Part shown: piece after piece, positions 5,970 through 13,107 of the stretch
Position numbering within the stretch: position 1 is the first letter of the stretch
Layout of the letters: the number at the start of each line of letters is the position of its first letter
From: an uncultured Pseudomonadota bacterium
Lineage (GTDB): Bacteria > Pseudomonadota > Gammaproteobacteria > Methylococcales > Methylomonadaceae
NCBI GenBank assembly: GCA_903902945.1
Contig: CAIUWU010000318.1
Location: forward strand, 1-18,343
Direction of reading: 5' to 3'
Length of the DNA stretch: 18,343 nt
Notes under the pieces: generated by a model
The model's input: only the letters and a program-made list of their open reading frames with translations
Database searches by the model: none
Told to the model about the DNA's origin: nothing
Translations under genes and position numbers: made by a program

Positions 5970-8299
5970 TGCCGGAATCATTACGCGAGGCAATGCAGGC
6001 TGCGGGTTTCGACCCGCCCGACCACATATCCCCCTGCAAAACTATGCGCTTCTCAACCAATGGCAAACGCTCAGACTTGTCCGGCTGGGTTTACCTGTTC
6101 GCCGACGAACAGGGCGCTGCGTTCGGGTGCTGGCGCTCTGGTGTTCAGCGCACTTGGCAAGCCAATCGCGATAAGCCCTTAAATGAAGCCGAGCAAGCCG
6201 CATTTAGGCGCAAGGTTAAGGAGGCGCAGAAAGCGGCGAGTCAAGAGCGCGAGGCGGGCTATCAAAAAGCGGAGGCAAAGGCTGCTGAGGAATGGGAAGC
6301 CGCTATACCGGCCCCGGTCGACCATCCTTATTTGATGAAAAAAGGCATTCAGCCACACATGGCGCGTGTCAGTGTCGATGGGCGCTTATTGATTCCGGTC
6401 TATGGCGCTGCCGGCACTATTCAAAGCCTTCAATATATCGCGCCAGACGGCCAAAAACGCTTTTTAAGCGGCGGTCGTATGCTTCATGGGCATGTGTGGC
6501 TTGGCGAGCCTGGAAACAGCGCTACGCTGTTGCTGTGCGAGGGGTTTGCGACGGCTGATAGCTTGCAAAGTGCCACTGGGTACGCGACCTGTGTTTGTTT
6601 TTCGGCGGGCAATTTAAAGGCAGTGGCCGAACTGATGCGCCGAAACTTTACAACGGCACAGCTATTGATATGTGGTGACGACGATACGCAGACCGAAGGC
6701 AACCCAGGACGCGCCAAAGCCACCGAAGCAGCGCACGCTGTAGCTAGTAGCGTGGCGTTCCCATCGTGCGGCGGCGACTTTAACGACCTAGCGCAATCCA
6801 TCGACCGGGAAGCGGTACGGGTTCAAGTTGAGAAAGCGCTAGGCGAGCTGCAAACAGTGTCGGAAGCTTTCGCGGTTCCTGCTTTATCTGGAACCGATGC
6901 CAGAGATGGCACGGACAATACGCGGCCTTTGTCCGAGCTTGGCAACGCTACACGTTTGCTGGATGCTCACGGTGGCAATGTCCATTATGTGCACGACGCT
7001 AAGGCATGGTTACATTGGCGGGATGGCGCATGGTGCTGGGATGTCGACGGCGCAGCGGTTCGCGCTCTTGCGACTCGATTGCCACGGCAGATTTACAACG
7101 AGGGCGGCTTGCACCTAGTGGACGCTCATCATTTCGCCAAATGGTCACGCACCAGCCAGAAAGAACGCACCATTGAAGCGGCTGTGTCGTTGCTTCAAGA
7201 CTTCGAACCTGTACGCATACCGCTGGCGCTGTTGGATGCCGACCCGTTCCGCATTGGCCTAAATGGTGGCCGCGTGGTGCTGGACTTAAAAACAGGCACG
7301 ACTCGACCGGCGCAGCAAAGCGACTTTATCACCAAAGCGGTAAAGGTCGAGTGTTTGGGCGACCCAGTCAAGGCGGAGCGGTGGCGGGCGTTCTTGTCGC
7401 AAGTGTTTGGCGATGATGCGGAGTTAATCGACTGGCTTCAACGCTGGTGCGGCTACTTGCTGACCGGCTCCACGGCTGAGCAGGCGTTTGTATTTTGTTT
7501 CGGTTTGGGTGCGAATGGTAAAAGCGTACTGGCCGACACCATCAGATTTATTCTGGGCGACTATGCTCGGGCCATTTCCGCCGAGTCGTTGACCGAATCG
7601 AAAAGGCAAGCAGGCAGCGCAACGCCTGACCTTGCAGAGTTGATAGGCGCACGGCTGGCGATGAGTTCAGAAACCGAAGACGGCGCAGCACTAGCCGAGT
7701 CATTGATTAAAAGCCTTATAGCTGGCGACACCATGACAGTGCGGAAGCTATACGCCGCGCCGGTACAGTTCACTCCCCAGTTTAAATTAATGATGCTGGG
7801 CAACCATAAGCCCGTTATCCGCGGTAACGATTACGGAATCTGGAGGCGGGTGCGGTTGATACCGTTTAAGCGCACCTTCAAACCCGAAGAGCGCGACCCG
7901 GCACTATTGGACAAGCTGAGAGCCGAAGCCTCGCACATTCTGGCATGGATGGTTAAAGGCTGCCTGGAATGGCAACGGCGCGGCTTGTTTGATGTTCCAA
8001 CCACCATTAAGCAAGCAACCGGAAACTATCAAGAGGAACAGGATTTAATCGGGCGATGGCTGTCTGAGTGCTGCACATTGTCACCAGCAAGCGAAACATC
8101 ATCAGCCGAGATTTACGACAGCTATAAGGCATGGTGCATCGATAACGGCTTACGACCCTATAGCAATGTCGCGCTGGGTAGGCAACTGTCAGACCGTGGT
8201 TTTCAGCCTTGCACAGTCCGCAGGGGACGAGGTTGGGCAGGTCTTGCTGTAACTGAATCAGCCTATCCAAATAGTTACAGAGCTGCAAGCGGGAGATAA
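5969..8299 (+). CDS. P4-family primase-helicase (Toprim + SF3 helicase)
   Basis: 776 aa from the ATG at 5969, which overlaps the previous stop and follows AAGGGGG; a GTG at 5966 is the alternative. An N-terminal region is followed by a Toprim-type primase domain: the catalytic Glu in LLLCEGFATA (about 188), the acidic pair in LLICGDDD (about 235) and GDFNDLA (about 269). A D5_N-type linker leads to the SF3 helicase: Walker A GLGANGKS (about 513), Walker B LAMSSETE, motif C MLGNHKP and arginine finger IWRRVR (about 624). A D5-type C-terminal helical module (YDSYKAWCIDNGLRPYSN) ends the protein. Proteins of this design prime and unwind at their own origin, like P4 alpha. No key residue appears missing. 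This is the element's intact replication protein. Confidence 0.9.
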   Translation: MPESLREAMQAAGFDPPDHISPCKTMRFSTNGKRSDLSGWVYLFADEQGAAFGCWRSGVQRTWQANRDKPLNEAEQAAFRRKVKEAQKAASQEREAGYQKAEAKAAEEWEAAIPAPVDHPYLMKKGIQPHMARVSVDGRLLIPVYGAAGTIQSLQYIAPDGQKRFLSGGRMLHGHVWLGEPGNSATLLLCEGFATADSLQSATGYATCVCFSAGNLKAVAELMRRNFTTAQLLICGDDDTQTEGNPGRAKATEAAHAVASSVAFPSCGGDFNDLAQSIDREAVRVQVEKALGELQTVSEAFAVPALSGTDARDGTDNTRPLSELGNATRLLDAHGGNVHYVHDAKAWLHWRDGAWCWDVDGAAVRALATRLPRQIYNEGGLHLVDAHHFAKWSRTSQKERTIEAAVSLLQDFEPVRIPLALLDADPFRIGLNGGRVVLDLKTGTTRPAQQSDFITKAVKVECLGDPVKAERWRAFLSQVFGDDAELIDWLQRWCGYLLTGSTAEQAFVFCFGLGANGKSVLADTIRFILGDYARAISAESLTESKRQAGSATPDLAELIGARLAMSSETEDGAALAESLIKSLIAGDTMTVRKLYAAPVQFTPQFKLMMLGNHKPVIRGNDYGIWRRVRLIPFKRTFKPEERDPALLDKLRAEASHILAWMVKGCLEWQRRGLFDVPTTIKQATGNYQEEQDLIGRWLSECCTLSPASETSSAEIYDSYKAWCIDNGLRPYSNVALGRQLSDRGFQPCTVRRGRGWAGLAVTESAYPNSYRAASGR

Positions 8300-8300
8300 A

Positions 8301-8402
8301 TGCAACGGATGCGACGGATAAACAGCGTTTTCCAAAAGTTTTCTACTATTTTTTTCCGTGGAACTTTACCGAAAATGGTTTGTATCCGCCGCATCTGTTG
8401 CA
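8301..8402. repeat. 102-bp imperfect inverted repeat at the junction of two replication modules
   Basis: The left arm TGCAACGGATGCGACGGAT plus AAAC (8301-8323) and the right arm (8378-8402), whose complement reads TGCAACAGATGCGGCGGAT then ACAAAC, differ at two bases and a 2-nt insertion. The inner parts (GTTTTCCAAAAGTT against TTTTCGGTAAAGTT) are also partly complementary, so most of the segment can fold as one hairpin. It starts 2 bp after the primase stop. A 42-codon + frame (8300-8428) spans it, and the opposite strand reads a similar MRRI-type peptide, as expected from symmetry. It could be a small palindromic mobile repeat, a terminator or a recombination scar. Confidence 0.65.
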
Positions 8403-8575
8403 GATTGATTAAAAACAAGTTCCAGTAAGCTTGGACTATTGCCATACTAAATATCAGGGCTTTAAGGCTGGGAGAGTTTCTTAAATTGAACCTCAGAGTT
8501 CCGATTTGCCACCACCAGACAGGCATCAGAATCGCCATAGATAGCGTATTTGGAAGCACAGAACAGGGCATAATT

Positions 8576-8746
8576 ATGGGTGCATCCAGTTTAAATCATC
8601 CACCGAATACCAACGAGAGCGGCAAAGGCCAAGAGGCGGCTTATAAAGCGGCTTTATCCGTGGGCGGTTTGGTGCTGATACCGCCGACCGTGGGTAATGA
8701 TTGGAATGACGCCATCAATGCGGAGGCGAATCTATGCTGGATTTAA
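8576..8746 (+). pseudogene. Toprim fragment of a second, truncated primase
   Basis: The frame ending at 8746 contains SGKGQEAAYKAALSVGGLVL followed by IPPTVGNDWNDAIN. That is the end of a Toprim domain: the Ala-rich helix after the metal-binding Asp pair, then the 'PP..GxDWND' segment. The catalytic Glu motif and the DxD region upstream are absent or degenerate (only NTNES remains where D-x-D would be), and the sequence before about 8600 does not look like primase. The fragment overlaps the start of the helicase at 8734 by 13 nt. This is the normal arrangement in elements where primase and helicase are separate genes, so the 5' part of a real primase gene appears to have been lost here. Confidence 0.6.
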
Positions 8747-10404
8747 ACCAAGCTATTGACCCATTCACCGACGATAGTGTCGAAGAATTTATTGCAACTG
8801 ATAAAACTTCAGCATCTTCAGCACCATCAACACTGACGAGGGATGCAGACAGCACCAACTTCAGCACCGATGCTGAAATAGCCCATTCTGGTACTGAAGG
8901 CAGTGACACTGAAACCGAATCAAAACTGGCTGAACGCATCGCTAACGTGCTGCGTAACACGCTGGCTTTTGATGAAATCGGTGGCGAATGGTTTTTGGCA
9001 AATCATGGACTCTGGAAACCAATTACCGAACGCCGCGCCATGAAGGTAATTATGCGGGCCTTAAGCGCTCAATTACCGAATGGTTTCACCATCTCAAAGT
9101 TGAACAACATCAAGTCGTTTTTAATGATTTACCTGTTACTCAACGGCTGGGAACAGCGCAGACACCTGCTGCCCTTGGCTAATGGTGTGCTTGATACCCA
9201 AAGCATGACATTGACTGCCTACACACACCAACACCGCTTTAACTGGCAGCTACCCTATGCCTACAATCCTGAAGCCAAACTGAATACCGTTAAACACTGG
9301 CTATGGAATGCGACTGGCCAAGATATGGAAACCGTCAACATTATCCGGGCATTTTTCAAGATGGCATTATTAGGCGGAGAGGCTCAGAAATTCCTTGAAG
9401 TGATTGGTCCGGGTGGCACTGGCAAATCCACTTTGATTCGTCTATTGATTGCATTTATTGGCGAACGCAACCAAGTATCAACCGACCTTAAAAACCTTGA
9501 GGGCAATCGCTTTGAAGCCGCCGCGCTGTATGGCAAGCGCTTGGCATTAATCAGCGACTCAAGTCGCTACGGTGGTGAGGTGTCCGTCTTAAAGGCACTG
9601 ACCGGGGGCGATCCAGTCAGACTGGAAAAGAAAAATCAACAACAATCCGGCAGCTTTGTATTTGATGGCGTTGTTGTGGTTGCATCAAATGAAGCTATCC
9701 AGACAGCAGACTACACCAGCGGTCTTATTAGACGCCGTATGCCAGTCACATTCAATCGCAAGGTTACTGATGCCGATAAGGCCAAGTGGGCAAACGTGGG
9801 CGGCATAGAAGCAGCCTTACGCGCTGAATTGCCGGGCCTGTTGAATTGGGTAGTCGGCATGACTGAAGCAGAAGCCAAACAGGTAGTTGGCGGCATTAAT
9901 GGCGAAATGACTCAGGCTCAACGCCACCATTTAATCGAAACCAACAAATTAGCCGCATGGCTCGATGATTGTTGCGTGGTCATGGAAAGTTCGGTTTTGT
10001 ATGTCGGGGCCAGCATCAAGAACAAGCACGACACCAACGAGATTGACCGCGCCATCGTCGAAAAGCTCTATCCAAGTTATGAAAACTGGTGCGCCGATTA
10101 TGCGGTCAATCCGGTTGCACTCCAGCGGTTCACTGCCAACCTGATTGATGTGTGTGAACAAGTCAAAATAGATGCCAAAGAACTGAGCCGGGATAAGCAT
10201 GGCAAACGGATCAAGGGCTTGTCGATTCGTTCAGATTTTCATTCCCGCTACCCTACCCCAATTACTCGAAAGCTGTTAGGTGTTGAAGATAACCAAGCGG
10301 GTGCTGAAGTGATGTCGAAGCTAACCCCTGATAGTGCTGATGATGCTGAAGATGTTGATAAAAACTTATCTGTAAAAAAATCAGCCGATAGCGAGGTGTT
10401 TTAA
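8734..10404 (+). CDS. Second SF3 (D5-like) replicative helicase
   Basis: 556 aa. The ATG at 8734 is set by GGAGG at 8722-8726. An acidic, Ser/Thr-rich tail (about 1-60) precedes a D5_N-type region (RIANVLRNTLAFDEIGGEWF to LLPLANGVLDT) and then the SF3 helicase: Walker A GPGGTGKST (about 225-233), Walker B region LALISDSS, motif C VVVASNEAI and arginine finger LIRRRMP (about 330). There is no Toprim domain in this protein; the upstream fragment at 8576-8746 is what remains of its primase partner. The protein shares the fold but little close sequence with the helicase of 5969-8299, so it is a different lineage, not a recent duplicate. It appears intact and may still act as a helicase if primed by another protein. 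Confidence 0.85.
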   Translation: MLDLNQAIDPFTDDSVEEFIATDKTSASSAPSTLTRDADSTNFSTDAEIAHSGTEGSDTETESKLAERIANVLRNTLAFDEIGGEWFLANHGLWKPITERRAMKVIMRALSAQLPNGFTISKLNNIKSFLMIYLLLNGWEQRRHLLPLANGVLDTQSMTLTAYTHQHRFNWQLPYAYNPEAKLNTVKHWLWNATGQDMETVNIIRAFFKMALLGGEAQKFLEVIGPGGTGKSTLIRLLIAFIGERNQVSTDLKNLEGNRFEAAALYGKRLALISDSSRYGGEVSVLKALTGGDPVRLEKKNQQQSGSFVFDGVVVVASNEAIQTADYTSGLIRRRMPVTFNRKVTDADKAKWANVGGIEAALRAELPGLLNWVVGMTEAEAKQVVGGINGEMTQAQRHHLIETNKLAAWLDDCCVVMESSVLYVGASIKNKHDTNEIDRAIVEKLYPSYENWCADYAVNPVALQRFTANLIDVCEQVKIDAKELSRDKHGKRIKGLSIRSDFHSRYPTPITRKLLGVEDNQAGAEVMSKLTPDSADDAEDVDKNLSVKKSADSEVF

Positions 10405-10911
10405 ATGAGTACCTTATTAAAAATCCGCGACGCTGGTTTTCAGGTTGAATTGTTAAACGACTCTTTCAAAATCGAACCGGCCAGCAAGTTGACCCAGAGC
10501 CAGAGGGATTTTTTGAAACAGCACAAAGCCGAAATCATCAGCGAGTTACAAGCCGAACAATTAGCAGCCTCCGTTAATATCAACCTAAACCCAGAGCACC
10601 GGAAATTGTTAATGGATTACATGGCTGCAATCGGTGAAACAGATGTCGATTTAATTGATGAGTTATTAGGCGAGTGCAGCCAGTCACAAGCAAAACTAAA
10701 CTGGGCGTTAAGCTGGGCAATGTCAATCATCAGACCTAAGTCTAACCAACGGAAAACATCCCTGGTTAAATGCGGAAACTGTTGCCATTGGCGAGGACAC
10801 TACCAGCATCAAAGGGGGCCGGGTTCTTGTGCGGTGTGGGTTCAACCGGCTGGGGCTTGCCATTGGTTTGATACGCCAAAGGAATGCGAGCAATGGACAG
10901 AATATAGGTGA
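10405..10911 (+). CDS. Protein with TubC-docking-like N-terminus and Cys/His-rich C-terminus
   Basis: 168 aa, starting right after the helicase stop, so probably co-translated. Residues 1-50 (LLKIRDAGFQVELLNDSFKI, then LTQSQRDFLKQHKAEIISEL) match the small alpha-beta fold called the TubC N-terminal docking domain, first named in polyketide/peptide synthetases but also seen in phage- and element-encoded proteins. The C-terminal 50 residues hold C123, C126, C127, H128, H132, H135, C142, C152, H153 and C161 with aromatic residues (CHW, CHWF), which suggests a zinc-binding module. No synthetase gene is nearby, so a docking role in natural-product assembly is unlikely. A DNA- or helicase-associated role is an inference from context only. 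Confidence 0.65.
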   Translation: MSTLLKIRDAGFQVELLNDSFKIEPASKLTQSQRDFLKQHKAEIISELQAEQLAASVNINLNPEHRKLLMDYMAAIGETDVDLIDELLGECSQSQAKLNWALSWAMSIIRPKSNQRKTSLVKCGNCCHWRGHYQHQRGPGSCAVWVQPAGACHWFDTPKECEQWTEYR

Positions 10912-11125
10912 TAGTGCAACATGACCATGGGAATATTGGTGTTCAAGTTACCCACAATCCCTGTGGAAAACCCTGTGACAAATCCGTGACAAACCGCTGT
11001 AAGTTCCCGAAAGCTAAAGATGGTTTTTAGATTGTATAAGAAATAGTCAGATTAGCAGGTTACAGCCATCAAGGATCTGGCTTAAGCAAATTTGCACTAT
11101 TGACAATGAAGGGGCAGAATCGACC
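10912..11125. other. Noncoding end of the element next to the insertion sequence
   Basis: About 210 bp without a gene, containing the repeats at 10,948-10,993 and then plain AT-rich sequence up to the IS boundary. No tRNA fragment or copy of the left att sequence is visible, so the right att site is not identified here. Confidence 0.5.
10948..10993. promoter_or_regulatory. DnaA-box-like sites and tandem GTGACAAA repeats (possible origin or arm sites)
   Basis: TTACCCACA (10948-10956) differs from the DnaA consensus TTATCCACA at one base. TGTGGAAAA (10962-10970) is the complement of TTTTCCACA, also one base off. Three imperfect 11-12-bp repeats follow in tandem: CCCTGTGGAAAA (from 10959), CCCTGTGACAAA (10971-10982) and TCCGTGACAAA (10983-10993). 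Position directly behind the replication genes fits an element origin. The shared TGTGAC core with 2565-2591 also fits integrase arm sites near the other end of the element. The two readings are not exclusive. Confidence 0.45.
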
Positions 11126-11142
11126 CAGGCCGTGTAAAAACG
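11126..11142 (+). repeat. Left terminal inverted repeat of the IS
   Basis: CAGGCCGTGTAAAAACG, the exact reverse complement of 12783-12799. This is the end nearest the transposase stop codon. Confidence 0.9.
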
Positions 11143-11297
11143 TTAAGAAAATGAAATGTCAGGGATTAAAAGGAATTTCCGCCATCCGGTGAGTGCTTCT
11201 GGATCGGTAGGATTTTTCTGGGCTATCGGACTTGTTTTCGCCTAAAGCATCCTGTTAGCCCTGGCAATAGGGGTAAAAAAACAATAAATGATCGCCG

Positions 11298-12737
11298 TCA
11301 GGCCACCATTGCTTCCATCAGGGCTTGGGTTCCCAATATATTCATCACCCTTTTGAGATTGTAGGCCAGCACATGCAGACTCATCTCGGTGCTGACTCGA
11401 TCTAGAGTCTTGGTTAAAAAGTGGGTTGATCCCATCCAGGCTTTGAGGGTGCCAAAGGGGTGCTCCACGGTCTGCCGGCGAATGCGCATGCTGTCCGGTG
11501 CCCTATCCAAGCGGGCCTGCATCGTATCGAGAATGTCTTCATGTTCCCATCGGCTTACCCGTCGATAATTGCTCGGCGTACATTGCGCTTTGATCGGACA
11601 CTGAGGGCAATATGAACTCCAATATCGATGTAAGGTTAACCCATGCTCAACCCCGGAAAATCGCCAGATCAGACGTTGCCCCGCCGGGCACTGGTATTCA
11701 TTTTTTTCGGCATCAAAGATAAAGTCGGCTTTATCGAATCGACCATCAGCCTTAGCGCCTGACGTGGTGCATTTGGGCACGATGGGAATGATGCCGTTCT
11801 CATGGCATTTGCGTATTTCTTCGCTGCTAAAATAACCGCGATCCGCAATGGTGGTCAGTTCATCGACACCGATCGCCGTTTTGGCTTGTTCAGCCATATT
11901 GGCCAGTTGATTACGGTCATGGCCCACATTGGTGACTTCGTGCGCCACAATCAGATGATGCTTCGTATCGACTGCGGTTTGAACATTGTAGCCGACGATA
12001 CCGGTGCCTCGACCACTGGTTGCCATGGAACGTGCATCTGGATCGGTTAGAGAGATTTGTTTATCCGGCGTCTTTTCTAATTCAGTTTCGATGTTATCGA
12101 GTCTAGCCATTTGCTCTTTCAACAGAGCGATCTTTTCTTGCAAACGTTGGATTTTGGCTTCCGTAAAATCGGCCTGATCCTGACGATCCGCCGTCTCCAA
12201 TGCCGATAGATAACGTTCAATACTGGCTTCGATTTGCTCGCGGCGGCGTTTAATCTTATTGGTTGTGAAGTTATTGTCGCGATTGTTCACCGCTTTGAAT
12301 TTGCTGCCATCGATGGCAACAGTTGCTTCGGTTAATAAATTCAACTTCCGGCACAGCGCCACAAATTGACTACAGACTTTACGAATAGCTTTGCCATTGT
12401 CTTTGCGAAAGTTGGCAATGGTTTTAAAGTCAGGTGTCAATCGCTCTAGTAACCAGATCAGCTCCAAGTTGCGTTGGCTTTCGCGTTCTAGTCGGCGACT
12501 GGATTGAATGCGGTTCAGGTAACCGTAGATATAAAGTTTGAGGAGGACGGCGGGATGATAAGCGGGGCGTCCAGTTTTCATGGGGGAAACCCCATCGAAT
12601 CCCAATTTGCCCAAATCAAGCTGCTCTACAAATACATCGACAACTCGAACAGGATTATCGTCAGCAACATAGTCTTCCAGTTGCTCAGGAAATAGGGTTA
12701 CCTGAGTTCGGTCCGTACTTTGAATGAAGCGTTTCAT
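11298..12737 (-). CDS. IS1182-family transposase
   Basis: 479 aa from the ATG at 12737, which has GGGAG 5 nt upstream; an in-frame GTG at 12743 adds two residues. The N-terminal DUF772-type region (DNPVRVVDVFVEQLDL, GRPAYHPAVLLKLYIYGYL, RSSRRLERE-like) is the DNA-binding part of IS1182/IS5-related transposases. A long coiled-coil insertion (about 165-225) precedes the RNase H-like domain. The DDE residues, numbered from the ATG, are D143 (AIDGSKF), D299 (IADRGYF) and E425 (RRQTVEHPFG). A Cys-rich segment (CPAGQ, SYCPQCPIKAQC) lies between the second Asp and the Glu, as usual for the family. No frameshift is seen. The enzyme moves the element bounded by the two inverted repeats. Confidence 0.95.
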   Translation of the reverse strand: MKRFIQSTDRTQVTLFPEQLEDYVADDNPVRVVDVFVEQLDLGKLGFDGVSPMKTGRPAYHPAVLLKLYIYGYLNRIQSSRRLERESQRNLELIWLLERLTPDFKTIANFRKDNGKAIRKVCSQFVALCRKLNLLTEATVAIDGSKFKAVNNRDNNFTTNKIKRRREQIEASIERYLSALETADRQDQADFTEAKIQRLQEKIALLKEQMARLDNIETELEKTPDKQISLTDPDARSMATSGRGTGIVGYNVQTAVDTKHHLIVAHEVTNVGHDRNQLANMAEQAKTAIGVDELTTIADRGYFSSEEIRKCHENGIIPIVPKCTTSGAKADGRFDKADFIFDAEKNEYQCPAGQRLIWRFSGVEHGLTLHRYWSSYCPQCPIKAQCTPSNYRRVSRWEHEDILDTMQARLDRAPDSMRIRRQTVEHPFGTLKAWMGSTHFLTKTLDRVSTEMSLHVLAYNLKRVMNILGTQALMEAMVA

Positions 12738-12782
12738 CTGCACTCCCGGTTGATGGCCGTGAATTTATTTTACCAGATTAAG

Positions 12783-12799
12783 CGTTTTTACACGGCCTG
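12783..12799 (-). repeat. Right terminal inverted repeat of the IS
   Basis: CGTTTTTACACGGCCTG on the + strand, pairing with 11126-11142. It is the end nearest the transposase start; the transposase promoter must lie within the 46 bp between this repeat and the gene or use this end. Confidence 0.9.
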
Positions 12800-12803
12800 G
12801 ACC

Positions 12804-13107
12804 CTTTCCCGTCAGTCGAGCTTCTCCAAAGCGGCCAGTCAAAAAATCCAGAGTCTGCGAATTGTAATTCTACAAAGCAGCCGTAGGTGACCTCACGAAT
12901 TCGGCCAATACCGGTCGGGATGATGTCGGCGAAATTTTTGATCTTTATCTGCAACGAATTGCGGCTTTTTGGCAAGCAACCTTGAGGCGTCTTAGGTCAG
13001 ACCCGGCAAAAAGCCGTCATAGAACAATCATTTATGAATGACTGCAAACAAGCTCATTGCGGCCTATGATCTTGCTAAAAAAATGCCTGTTTCGCAATTG
13101 TAAATTA
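12804..13107. other. Noncoding region between the IS and the peptidase operon
   Basis: About 300 bp without a convincing gene. A 65-aa minus-strand open frame here runs into the IS end and has no recognisable content. The stretch holds the 9-bp inverted pair CGGCTTTTT (from 12962) and AAAAAGCCG (ending 13016), the tight hairpin CGGCAAAAAGCCG (13004-13016), and TCATT/AATGA near 13028-13041. These lie past the 3' end of the operon that ends at 13108 and could help end its transcript, but none is a textbook terminator. Confidence 0.4.

Larger units (their letters stand above)
11126..12799 (-). mobile_element. IS1182-family insertion sequence, apparently complete
   Basis: 1674 bp bounded by 17-bp perfect terminal inverted repeats (CAGGCCGTGTAAAAACG and its complement) and flanked by the 4-bp direct repeat GACC at 11122-11125 and 12800-12803. 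The next outer base pair (C/G) is also complementary, so the exact ends could be shifted by one. It carries a single full-length transposase gene on the minus strand and about 155 bp of noncoding DNA between the transposase stop and the left repeat. Intact ends, direct repeat and catalytic residues suggest recent, possibly still active, insertion. Confidence 0.9.

Noticed and set aside
8301..8402. Integron attC site
   Set aside because: Size and folding are similar, but the GTTRRRY and RYYYAAC core sites are not present and there is no integron integrase.
8300..8428. 42-codon + strand frame after the primase
   Set aside because: It coincides with the palindrome and reads a similar peptide on both strands because of the symmetry; no ribosome binding site distinct from the primase end.
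10405..10911. Natural-product biosynthesis docking protein
   Set aside because: The TubC-like fold alone is not enough; no synthetase gene is present and the gene is coupled to a viral-type helicase.
12778..12975. 65-codon minus-strand frame next to the IS
   Set aside because: It ends inside the IS terminal repeat and has no recognisable content or start signal; probably chance.
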